A stretch of 43,170 bases of DNA from JBFMFH01 sp040752275. Its GTDB lineage: Bacteria; Acidobacteriota; Vicinamibacteria; Vicinamibacterales; JAKQTR01. Position numbers and translations under genes: made by a program. The notes below the pieces were generated by a model. That model made no database searches, was not told the DNA's origin, and was given only the letters and a program-made list of their open reading frames with translations. Below, piece by piece: positions 21,662 to 28,743 of the stretch (position 1 is the first letter of the stretch; the number at the start of each line of letters is the position of its first letter). The stretch lies in the NCBI GenBank assembly GCA_040752275.1, contig JBFMFH010000077.1, forward strand, positions 1 to 43,170, written 5' to 3'.

Positions 21662-23380
21662 ATGTCCTACACAGTCATTGCCCGCCGGTGGCGTCCGAAG
21701 ACGCTCGACGAAGTCGTCGGCCAGCGCCACGTGACGCAGACACTGCGCAACGCCCTGGCCAGCGGCCGCATCGCCCAGGCCTTCGTCTTCGCCGGCCCCC
21801 GCGGCGTCGGCAAGACCACGACGGCCCGCATCCTGGCCCGCATGCTCAACTGTGACCGCGGGCCCACGCCGGATCCCTGCGGCGTGTGCGACGCGTGCCT
21901 GGAGATCGCGGAAGGCCGAGATATGGACGTCCTCGAGATCGACGCCGCGACGCATACCCAGGTCGACAACATCCGCGACGTCATCATCTCGGGCCTGGCC
22001 ATGCTGCCGGTGCGCGACCGGTTCAAGGTCTTCATCATCGACGAGGTCCACCAACTGTCGTCGCACTCGTTCAACGCCCTCCTGAAATCCGTCGAGGAGC
22101 CGCCGCCACACGTGACCTTCATCATGGCCACGACGGCGCCGGACAAGATCCCCGACACGATCGTGTCGCGCTCGCAGGTCTTCGAGTTCAAGACCATCGC
22201 GAGCCGGGCGATTGCCGACCAGCTCCGGCGTATCGCAGACACCGACGGGATCCAGGTGTCCGACGAGGCGCTGGCCCTCATCGCCCGGGCGGCGGAAGGC
22301 AGCATGCGGGATGCCGAGACGGCGTTTGACCAGGTGATTGCCTTTGCCGGCCAGCAGATCTCGCCCGAGGATGTCGCCTCGGTGCTCGGTCTCGTGGGCC
22401 GCGACCTGCTGTTCGACGTCATGACCGCCGTGGCCGACGAGAACGGCCCCGCGGCCTTCGAGCTGGCCGGGCGTGCGGTCGAGGCCGGATACGATCTGCG
22501 CCTGCTGTGCCGTGAGCTCTCGCGTCTCACGCGTGACGTGATGGTGCTGGCCATCGATCCGTCCCGCTTCGACGACGCCGACGTCGCGCCCGAGCCGGAC
22601 CGCGGGCGGCTGCGCGAACTGGTCGATCGCTTCTCGCGCGAGGATCTGCTCCGGGCGTTCGACCTCCTCACGCGTGCGGAAACGGACATCCGAGCCGCTG
22701 CCGAACCTCGCTACCACCTCGAGATGGCGCTCCTGCGCTGGATCCACGTGCGCAAGCTGACGCCCTTGTCGGATTTGATCGAGCGGCTCGAAGGAGGCGG
22801 TTCGACAACGCCGCCGGGAGGCGCCCGCCAGCAGGCAGGTGGCCGGCCGACGCGACCGCCGGCGACAGGGTCGTCCGCGCCGGCGTCCGGCCTTCCGACC
22901 GCTTCGGCGGCCGTGGTACGTCCAACCACTGCGAACGCCGCTCGGCCGGCTACGACTGCCGTGCCGGACGATTCGGCGATCTCGCCGGCAGGCGATCTGA
23001 AAGCGGGTCTGCTGGCCGAGATTCGGCGGACGCGGGCGGTCTTCCACGGGACGGTCGTCGCCCAGGCCCGTGCCATTGTCGTGCGGGACGATTGTGTCGC
23101 GTTCAGCTTCTCACAGGCTCATGGGCTGCTGGCCGAGCAGGTGGGACAGGCGAGGAGCTGGCTCGAGCCGTTGTGCGAGAAGGTGGCTGGCCGCAAGATG
23201 ACCATCGTTGTCGAGCTCGTCGACGGGACCCCGGAGCGTTCGCGGTCCCAGCGGCCGGGCCACCCGAGACCGAGCGCGCGCGACGCGCGCGCCGAGGCGT
23301 TGGCCAGCCCGGTCGTGCAGGCGCTGCTCGAGATATTCCCGTCCGAAGTGAAGGACGTCACGGAACTGAAGGGCTCATGA
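21662..23380 (+). CDS. dnaX: DNA polymerase III subunit gamma/tau
   Basis: 572 residues, AAA+ clamp-loader ATPase. Family start SYTVIARRWRPKTLDEVVGQ; Walker A GPRGVGKT (45-52); zinc cysteines C64, C73, C76 and C79; Walker B FIIDEVH (D127, E128); sensor 1 near FIMATTAPDKIP; the SRC-type arginine finger near TIVSRSQVFEF. Residues about 375-435 are a Pro/Ala/Gly-rich linker, followed by a C-terminal domain of tau type. It loads the beta clamp and couples polymerase cores at the replication fork. Its stop overlaps the ybaB start (ATGA), in the conserved order dnaX-ybaB-recR. Confidence 0.96.
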   Translation: MSYTVIARRWRPKTLDEVVGQRHVTQTLRNALASGRIAQAFVFAGPRGVGKTTTARILARMLNCDRGPTPDPCGVCDACLEIAEGRDMDVLEIDAATHTQVDNIRDVIISGLAMLPVRDRFKVFIIDEVHQLSSHSFNALLKSVEEPPPHVTFIMATTAPDKIPDTIVSRSQVFEFKTIASRAIADQLRRIADTDGIQVSDEALALIARAAEGSMRDAETAFDQVIAFAGQQISPEDVASVLGLVGRDLLFDVMTAVADENGPAAFELAGRAVEAGYDLRLLCRELSRLTRDVMVLAIDPSRFDDADVAPEPDRGRLRELVDRFSREDLLRAFDLLTRAETDIRAAAEPRYHLEMALLRWIHVRKLTPLSDLIERLEGGGSTTPPGGARQQAGGRPTRPPATGSSAPASGLPTASAAVVRPTTANAARPATTAVPDDSAISPAGDLKAGLLAEIRRTRAVFHGTVVAQARAIVVRDDCVAFSFSQAHGLLAEQVGQARSWLEPLCEKVAGRKMTIVVELVDGTPERSRSQRPGHPRPSARDARAEALASPVVQALLEIFPSEVKDVTELKGS

Positions 23381-23676
23381 ACATCCAGCAGATGATGAAG
23401 CAGGCGCAGCGGATGCAGGAGCAGATGCAGCGCCAGATGGCGGAGGCACGCATCGAGGCCACCGCCGGCGGGGGAATGGTGACGGTCGTCATGAACGGCC
23501 TGAAGCAGCTCCAGTCGGTTGCCATCGATCCCGAGGTGGTGTCGAAGGAGGACGTGGAGATGCTCCAGGATCTGATCCTGGCGGCCGTCAATGACGCGGG
23601 CCGCAAGGCCGACGAGGCCATGGCGGGCCAGCTCGGGGGCATGATGGGCGGCCTGAAACTGCCCGGGATGTTCTGA
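23377..23676 (+). CDS. ybaB: YbaB/EbfC family nucleoid-associated protein
   Basis: 99 residues. Helical Gln/Met-rich N-terminus (NIQQMMKQAQRMQEQMQRQM), then the family beta hairpin (ATAGGGMVTVVMNGLKQLQS) and LILAAVNDAGRKADEAM. These dimeric tweezer-shaped proteins bind DNA. The ATG at 23377 overlaps the dnaX stop by 4 bases and recR begins 10 bases after its end, so the three genes form one operon. The extended open frame before 23377 is only the antisense-like shadow of dnaX and is ignored. Confidence 0.94.
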   Translation: MNIQQMMKQAQRMQEQMQRQMAEARIEATAGGGMVTVVMNGLKQLQSVAIDPEVVSKEDVEMLQDLILAAVNDAGRKADEAMAGQLGGMMGGLKLPGMF

Positions 23677-23686
23677 CGATCCGACG

Positions 23687-24283
23687 ATGTCGCAGCCTGA
23701 GCCACTGACCCGCCTGATGGAAGAACTGCAGCGCCTGCCCGGCGTCGGCCGGAAGAGCGCCCAGCGGCTCGCCTTCCACGTGCTCAAGTCGCCCCGGGAC
23801 GATGCCGACCGCCTGTGTGATGCGATCCGCGATGTCAAGGACCGGATCACGTACTGCTCGGTCTGCAACAACGTGACCGATGTCAATCCGTGCCTTATCT
23901 GCACCGACGCGTCCCGCTCCCGCCAGCTCATCTGCGTGGTCGAGGAGCCGCCGAACGTCCTCGCCGTCGAGCGCAGCCGCGACTACAACGGCACCTACCA
24001 CGTCCTGATGGGTGCATTGTCTCCGCTCCAGGGCATCGGCCCTGACGAACTCCGCATCAAGGGTCTGCTCACCCGTGTCGACGGCGGCGGCATCACCGAG
24101 GTGATCCTGGCGACCAATCCGACGGTCGAAGGCGAAGCGACGGCCATCTACCTGGCCAGGCTGCTCAAACCGCTGGGGGTCAAGGTCACGCGCATTGCGA
24201 TGGGCGTGCCGGTCGGCAGCGACCTCGAGTATGCCGACGATGTGACGGTGCACAAGGCGATTGAAGGACGACGGGAGGTCTAG
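23687..24283 (+). CDS. recR: recombination mediator protein RecR
   Basis: 198 residues, full length. Helix-hairpin-helix near the N-terminus (LQRLPGVGRKSAQRLAFHVL); C4 zinc finger C57, C60, C69, C72 (CSVCNNVTDVNPCLIC); Toprim domain about 78-175 (LICVVEEPPNVLAVERSR; VILATNPTVEGEATAIYL); Walker-like C-terminus with the conserved ITRIAMGVPVGSDLEYAD variant. RecR works with RecO, and with RecF, to load RecA on gapped DNA. It is the last gene of the dnaX-ybaB-recR group. Confidence 0.97.
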   Translation: MSQPEPLTRLMEELQRLPGVGRKSAQRLAFHVLKSPRDDADRLCDAIRDVKDRITYCSVCNNVTDVNPCLICTDASRSRQLICVVEEPPNVLAVERSRDYNGTYHVLMGALSPLQGIGPDELRIKGLLTRVDGGGITEVILATNPTVEGEATAIYLARLLKPLGVKVTRIAMGVPVGSDLEYADDVTVHKAIEGRREV

Positions 24284-24284
24284 C

Positions 24285-24902
24285 ATGTTGCCGTTGTCGC
24301 TGCAGGTGCCGGCATCCCTGGTGTTCCTGGCGGGAGGCGCGGTGGCGTGCTTCGCGGGCTACCGGCTGTTCCGCTTCGTACTCGGGATGTACGGGTTCTT
24401 CCTGGGCGCCCTCGTCGCCAGCTCGATGGTCGGCACCGAGGCCGGCTGGTCGGTGGTGCTGGCGGCGCTTGCTGGCGGCGCGCTCGGAGCGCTCGTGCTG
24501 GTGGCCGCCTCCTTCGTGGCGGTCGCGCTCCTCGGCGCAGGGCTGGGGGCGTTTCTCGCCAATCTCCTGTGGAAGCCCCTCGGCAACGAACCGCACGTCG
24601 CCGCGGTGATCATCGCCGCGGCGCTGGGCGGATTCGCGGCCATGGCGGTCCAGCGCCACGTGATCGTGGCCGGCACGGCCCTCGGCGGGGCGTGGACGAT
24701 GCTCGTCGGCGCTGCGGCACTGATGTTGGGCAAAGGCGTCAAGGCCGGGTCGGCGGCGGGCGACTTGTGGGTGGTGTACCCGAACACGACCGGCCCCGAC
24801 CGGATGTGGGTCTACCTCGCCTGGGTCGCCATCGCCCTGGCCGGCATCTTCATCCAGCTCAGGACCGGGGGCGGAAAGGCGAAGGGCAAGAAGCCGTCGT
24901 AG
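24285..24902 (+). CDS. DUF4203-like multi-pass membrane protein
   Basis: 205 residues from the ATG at 24285, preceded by GGGAGGT; recR ends 1 base upstream, so the two may be co-transcribed. About seven hydrophobic segments: ASLVFLAGGAVACFAGYRLF, VLGMYGFFLGALVASSMVG, WSVVLAALAGGALGALVLVA, AVALLGAGLGAFLANLLW, VAAVIIAAALGGFAAMAV, and a last one in VYLAWVAIALAGIFIQL. It ends in a Lys-rich tail (GGKAKGKKPS). The pattern fits DUF4203 / TM198-like proteins. No catalytic motif is seen. Confidence 0.75.
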   Translation: MLPLSLQVPASLVFLAGGAVACFAGYRLFRFVLGMYGFFLGALVASSMVGTEAGWSVVLAALAGGALGALVLVAASFVAVALLGAGLGAFLANLLWKPLGNEPHVAAVIIAAALGGFAAMAVQRHVIVAGTALGGAWTMLVGAAALMLGKGVKAGSAAGDLWVVYPNTTGPDRMWVYLAWVAIALAGIFIQLRTGGGKAKGKKPS

Positions 24903-25053
24903 GCCCCATCCATCCCACGTTGCGGCGATAGCGCCTGCCCGCGGCTGAGGTGTGCGAAAATGTCCGAGATGGATGCCCGGCGGGGTTGCCGCCCGAACGT
25001 CGGCGGAAGCGTTCGATGGACCGGCGAGGGATTCGAGTGGCGTGGAGCACGGA

Positions 25054-25728
25054 ATGAGCAAGCGTAACAACCGGGCGAATCTTCCGAGGCCACCGCCGTT
25101 CGACATCCAGGCGTTTCTCGAATCAGGCGGTGTTGCCGGACAGGTCATCGAGCGGAGCCGCGATGAGGTCATCTATTCCCAGGGTGACCCGTGCGATTGC
25201 GTCCTCTACATTCAGCGCGGCGGCGTGAAGCTCCGTGTCACGTCCCATGCTGGAAAGGAAGCGATCGTCGCGATGCTGGGGCCCGCCGACTTCTTTGGCG
25301 AGGGGGCCTTGGCCGGGCAACCCGTCCGCATGTCGACCGCGATTGCCACCAGCGCGAGCACCTTCCTGGTTGTCGGGACGCAGCAGATGAGCCGGCTGCT
25401 TCACGAACAGCATGCCCTGTCGGATCGGTTCCTGGCCTACGTCCTGGCGAGGAATGTCCGCGTGGAGGCCGACCTCGTGGATCAGTTGTTCAATTCCAGC
25501 GAGAAACGGCTTGCCCGAATGCTGCTCCTCCTTGCTCGCTACGGCAAGCGTGACACCCCGCACCGCGTGCTGCCCAAGATCTCGCAGGAGATGCTCGCGG
25601 AAATGGTCGGCACGACCCGCTCGCGGGTGAACTTCTTCATGAACAAGTTCAGGAAGCTCGGCTTCATCGAGTACAACGGCGGCCTCAGGATCAACGACTC
25701 CCTCCTGACCATCGTCCTGCACGATTGA
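25054..25728 (+). CDS. Crp/Fnr family transcriptional regulator (first paralog)
   Basis: 224 residues from the ATG at 25054. Cyclic-nucleotide-binding-like beta-roll (about 25-130) with phosphate-cassette sequence FFGEGALAGQPVRMSTA; dimerisation helix about 125-155; C-terminal winged helix with recognition helix in EMLAEMVGTTRSRVNFFMNK. The N-terminal iron-sulfur cysteines of true FNR are not present in the usual pattern, so the ligand is unknown. It is closely similar to the regulator at 26207-26872. The two surround a divergent 52-residue membrane protein gene. Confidence 0.92.
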   Translation: MSKRNNRANLPRPPPFDIQAFLESGGVAGQVIERSRDEVIYSQGDPCDCVLYIQRGGVKLRVTSHAGKEAIVAMLGPADFFGEGALAGQPVRMSTAIATSASTFLVVGTQQMSRLLHEQHALSDRFLAYVLARNVRVEADLVDQLFNSSEKRLARMLLLLARYGKRDTPHRVLPKISQEMLAEMVGTTRSRVNFFMNKFRKLGFIEYNGGLRINDSLLTIVLHD

Positions 25729-25846
25729 GCCGCTGTCGAACGAACTCACCCCGGACTGTCACGCCCCGGTTTCCGCTCCCGGTTTGGACCCGCAGGCGGG
25801 CTCAAGGGCTCAGCGGATGCGTGTGGTCGCGGCAGCGTTGCGAAGG

Positions 25847-26005
25847 TCACTTCTCGGCGAACGGCCGCCGATCCCGGAACATCTTCAGTAGGAGCAGAAT
25901 CAGCGCTGCAACCAGCAGAACGTGGATGAAACCTCCCGCCGTGTACGACGTGACCATCCCGACTAGCCACGCGATAACGAGGACCGCGATGAGCGCCGTG
26001 AACAT
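25847..26005 (-). CDS. 52-residue membrane protein of the lmo0937 / DUF5670 type
   Basis: A short gene with start ATG at 26005 and Shine-Dalgarno GGGAGGT 6 bases before it. The protein begins MFTALIAVLVIAWLVGMVTS, has the family motif SYTAGGFIHVLL, then ALILLLLKMFRDRRPF. Two membrane helices flank a TxGGxIH turn, as in lmo0937-type proteins of about 50 residues found across bacteria, often linked to stress. It lies between two Crp/Fnr genes and opposite to both. The upstream gap holds two palindromic sites at 26095 and 26157. Confidence 0.82.
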   Translation of the reverse strand: MFTALIAVLVIAWLVGMVTSYTAGGFIHVLLVAALILLLLKMFRDRRPFAEK

Positions 26006-26094
26006 CCTGACCTCCCGTCAAGCGCCGCACCCGTGCGGCGCGCCAGTGGGGCGATGCCCCTGAGGGCATGCTGAACGCGATTGCCCAGGGCGTC

Positions 26095-26110
26095 TGTTCA
26101 ATTGTGAACA
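26095..26110. promoter_or_regulatory. palindromic operator site S1, TGTTCA-ATTG-TGAACA
   Basis: A perfect 6-4-6 inverted repeat in the divergent promoter region of the small membrane protein (start 90 bp away) and the second Crp/Fnr gene. The geometry resembles Fnr-type sites (half-sites separated by 4 bp). Confidence 0.65.
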
Positions 26111-26156
26111 CGAGTCTGACGAAATGAGGGTTCCGCGGTGTCTGTGCTCCGCGGGG

Positions 26157-26172
26157 TGTTCTGTTCTGAACA
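26157..26172. promoter_or_regulatory. palindromic operator site S2, TGTTCT-GTTC-TGAACA
   Basis: A second 16-bp site, 62 bp from S1 and 35 bp upstream of the second Crp/Fnr start. Five of six half-site bases are symmetric. It also contains the shorter palindrome TGTTC-T-GAACA. Confidence 0.6.
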
Positions 26173-26206
26173 TCGTGCCGCGCGACTCGCGAGCGATCAT
26201 CGCGAC

Positions 26207-26872
26207 ATGGGGTCCAAGAAGACAACTGACGCCAAGACCTTCGACGCACAGACCTTCCTCGACTCGGCCGGCGCGGCGCGAGAGGTCGTTGAGTATCCCC
26301 GGTCGGAGATACTCTTCTCGCAGGGCGATGCCGCCACAAGTGTGATCTACATTCAGAAGGGAGGTGTCAGGCTGTCGGTCGTCTCCCACGCCGGCCGGGA
26401 GGCCGTCGTGGCCATGCTCGGACCAGGCGATTTCTGCGGTGAGGGAGGCCTGGCGGGGCAGAGCGTCCGGACAGCGACCGCGACAGCGCTCACGCCGACC
26501 ACGGTGCTCGTGATCGCCAAGGAGGAGATGATCCGGGTGCTCCACGCCGAACACGCCCTGTCGGACCGCTTCATCGCGTACATGCTGGACCGCAACATCC
26601 GCATCGAGGAGGATCTGATCCATCAGCTCCTGAACTCGAGCGAGAAACGGCTCGCCCGCGCCCTCCTGCTTCTCGCCCACTACGGCAAGCAGGACAAGCC
26701 GGATCGGATCCTGTCCAAGATCTCGCAAGCGACGCTCGCCGACATGGTCGGCGCGACCCGGTCGCGCGTAAGTGTCCTCCTCAAGAAGTTCACGCGGCTG
26801 GGGTTCATCGATGTTAGGCCCGCCGGAATCACGGTCAACCGATCCCTGTTGAGCGTCGTGCTCCACGAGTGA
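26207..26872 (+). CDS. Crp/Fnr family transcriptional regulator (second paralog)
   Basis: 221 residues from the ATG at 26207; the frame upstream to 26138 covers operator S2 and is not likely coding. The architecture is the same as the first paralog: beta-roll with FCGEGGLAGQSVRTATA, then RLARALLLLAHYG, and a winged helix with ATLADMVGATRSRVSVLLKK. The recognition helices TRSRV are shared, so both proteins probably bind the same site. In the binding cassette the Ser after Arg-x is replaced by Ala or Thr, so the ligand may differ. Autoregulation through S1/S2 is inferred from position. Confidence 0.92.
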   Translation: MGSKKTTDAKTFDAQTFLDSAGAAREVVEYPRSEILFSQGDAATSVIYIQKGGVRLSVVSHAGREAVVAMLGPGDFCGEGGLAGQSVRTATATALTPTTVLVIAKEEMIRVLHAEHALSDRFIAYMLDRNIRIEEDLIHQLLNSSEKRLARALLLLAHYGKQDKPDRILSKISQATLADMVGATRSRVSVLLKKFTRLGFIDVRPAGITVNRSLLSVVLHE

Positions 26873-26883
26873 CCGGGCTGTCA

Positions 26884-28344
26884 TCAGGCGAATGGCGGAT
26901 CTACACAGGCGGCCGGCAGGTTGCCCCGGCCCAGGCCTCCGGCGGGACCCGCATCCCAGATGTCGCGCGAAGCCAGCCGCGTCGCACACTCGCGGCTGAA
27001 GTTCGCGTAGGTCCCCCGGTTGAGGACCAGATTCCTCCGGTACGACAGGCTGCCAAACAAGGTGATCAACGGCTGTCGGCGGTGCCACACATTCTTCCAC
27101 ACGCGGGCCAGAATGCACGGCATCGAGTAGAAGCGGCGGTCGCAGGCCATCATCTCATCAACGGCCTGATCCTGGGACAAACCCGTGTAGCGGGCGACAG
27201 GGAAGGTCAGCGTGTAGTACTGCCAGTCTTGCGGGAAACGGTCCAGGACAACGCGGCCCTCCATGCTCATCCGGTCCCACAGCCGGGTGCCCGGCAAGGG
27301 CGTGAGGAACAGCGTGTTGAGGCTGTCCACGCCGTACTGGCGGGCCGCCGCGGCCGTGCGCCGGCCGATACCAGGAGTATCCACATCCAATCCGATGATG
27401 AACGACCCCACCACCATGATCCGGTGCCGCTGGATCCGCGCCACGGACGCGGCGAGGCTTCGCTTCCTGAGCAGGTTGAACCGCTTGCCGACCTCGGTCA
27501 GCCCCTCGGCCGTCGGCGATTCGAATCCGATGAAGACGCCCGCGCATCCCGCCTCTGCGGCCAGTGTCAGCAGTTCCTCATCGTCGGCAAAGTTGATCGT
27601 GGCCTGCGCAATCCACGTCTTGCCGAGGTTGGCGGCCGCCAGTGCCCGGAACAGGTCCTTGGCGCGCGCGATGTGCTGGTGCGTGGTGCCGACCAGGTTG
27701 TCGTCCACGATCAGAACCCGCTTTTCGGGGATCGACCGGAACTCGCCCACGACATCCGAGATGGGGCGCTGACGGTAGCGGGCGCCGTTGAAGGCCGTGA
27801 CGCTGCAGAACGTGCAGTTCATGGGGCAGCCGCGGGTCGTCTGGATTGCCCCGAAGGCATAGTCGGCGGTCAGGAGGTCGTGGCGGGCCGGCCGGACTCT
27901 GTCCATCTTGGCGAGGCCTCCGTCGTATCGGCGCTTCAAACGCCCGCGCGCCGCGTCCTCCAGTACCTGCGGCCAGACCTCGTCGGCTTCCCCCGTGACC
28001 ACCGAGTCCACGCGCGGCATGACCTCGTCGACGCACATCGTGGCGTGGATGCCGCCCATGACGACGGGCACGCCCTGGCGACGGACGCGAGCTGCGATCT
28101 CATAGGCCCGAGGCGCCTGCGACGTGAACGCCGTGATGCCGACGAGGTCCGGACGCGGCACGTCCTGGCCCCGCGACATCCTCACGTTCTCGTCGAGCAA
28201 CGTGACGTCCCACTCGGGCGGGGTCAGGCCGGCGAGCACCATCAGGCTCAGCGGCTGCCACACGCGATACCGGTTCCACCGGCTCTCCTGGAGCCTGACG
28301 ATGCTCACGATCGGATTCGACGGGTTGATGAGATGGAGCCGCAA
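26884..28344 (-). CDS. B12-binding-domain radical SAM enzyme
   Basis: 486 residues with a TTG start at 28344 (GAGGTG ribosome site); the longer open frame upstream is not coding-like. Residues 1-130 are a cobalamin-binding-type Rossmann domain (LHLINPSNPIVS; VWQPLSLMVLAGLTPPEWDV; VVMGGIHATM). The radical SAM 4Fe-4S motif is C173-x3-C177-x2-C180 (GCPMNCTFC). Later motifs include VLIVDDNLVG, GVFIGFESP and SFIIGLDVDTP. The family does radical methylations or rearrangements; the substrate is not evident. The last 100 residues are helix-rich and basic. It shares a promoter region with the cyclic glucan synthase gene. Confidence 0.9.
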   Translation of the reverse strand: MRLHLINPSNPIVSIVRLQESRWNRYRVWQPLSLMVLAGLTPPEWDVTLLDENVRMSRGQDVPRPDLVGITAFTSQAPRAYEIAARVRRQGVPVVMGGIHATMCVDEVMPRVDSVVTGEADEVWPQVLEDAARGRLKRRYDGGLAKMDRVRPARHDLLTADYAFGAIQTTRGCPMNCTFCSVTAFNGARYRQRPISDVVGEFRSIPEKRVLIVDDNLVGTTHQHIARAKDLFRALAAANLGKTWIAQATINFADDEELLTLAAEAGCAGVFIGFESPTAEGLTEVGKRFNLLRKRSLAASVARIQRHRIMVVGSFIIGLDVDTPGIGRRTAAAARQYGVDSLNTLFLTPLPGTRLWDRMSMEGRVVLDRFPQDWQYYTLTFPVARYTGLSQDQAVDEMMACDRRFYSMPCILARVWKNVWHRRQPLITLFGSLSYRRNLVLNRGTYANFSRECATRLASRDIWDAGPAGGLGRGNLPAACVDPPFA

Positions 28345-28448
28345 GGGACACCTCGCCCGGCTGCAGAGTCGCGGCCCCGCGGGACCTTGTCGTTCACACA
28401 GTGTCCCAGATGCCGCACGCGAGTATACCGGCGTTGCCGACGGGGTAC

Positions 28449-28464
28449 TGTTCACTTCTGCACA
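28449..28464. promoter_or_regulatory. operator-like site S3, TGTTCA-CTTC-TGCACA
   Basis: It matches S1 in both half-sites except one base. It lies 105 bp upstream of the radical SAM start and 280 bp upstream of the glucan synthase start. Confidence 0.5.
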
Positions 28465-28660
28465 TTCGCGCGTCACGATCGAGTGCGGCATCACGAGGCC
28501 AGACGACCGCAGCGGATTCGCCCAATGGACGCCGCCCGCCCGGTTGCGGCCCACACGACAACAACGCCGCGACAGGAATCAGACCGGTGTGCGCGCTGAG
28601 CCGGTGCCGCGCAAAGGTGCCGCCCGCCCAGGTTCCCGCAACGAGTCCGGCAGCCGCGCC

Positions 28661-28676
28661 TGTGCACTTGTGTACA
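28661..28676. promoter_or_regulatory. operator-like site S4, TGTGCA-CTTG-TGTACA
   Basis: It matches S1 at 13 of 16 positions and lies 68 bp upstream of the cyclic glucan synthase ATG, a usual distance for Crp/Fnr-type control. Confidence 0.5.
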
Positions 28677-28743
28677 GCCGCCACCGGCCCGCCCGCGCTA
28701 GAGTGCTTCGACTCGTGAGTACGGCCACGTAGAGCCCTGAGGC

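Larger units (their letters stand above)
28345..28743. other. divergent promoter region between radical SAM and cyclic glucan synthase genes
   Basis: A 399-bp gap without a recognisable gene. It holds two 16-bp sites (28449 and 28661) that resemble the Crp/Fnr operators at 26.1 kb. No clear -10/-35 pair could be fixed by eye. Confidence 0.5.

Noticed and set aside
21167..23047. Minus-strand open frame of 626 codons opposite dnaX
   Set aside because: Antisense to an intact dnaX and to SRP RNA; no recognisable motif.
24934..24965. Operator-like sequence TGTGCGAAAATGTCCG upstream of the first Crp/Fnr gene
   Set aside because: Only one half-site resembles the TGTTCAnnnnTGAACA sites; the other half does not match.
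26869..28599. Plus-strand open frame of 576 codons opposite the radical SAM gene
   Set aside because: Shadow of the minus-strand gene, which has the CxxxCxxC motif.
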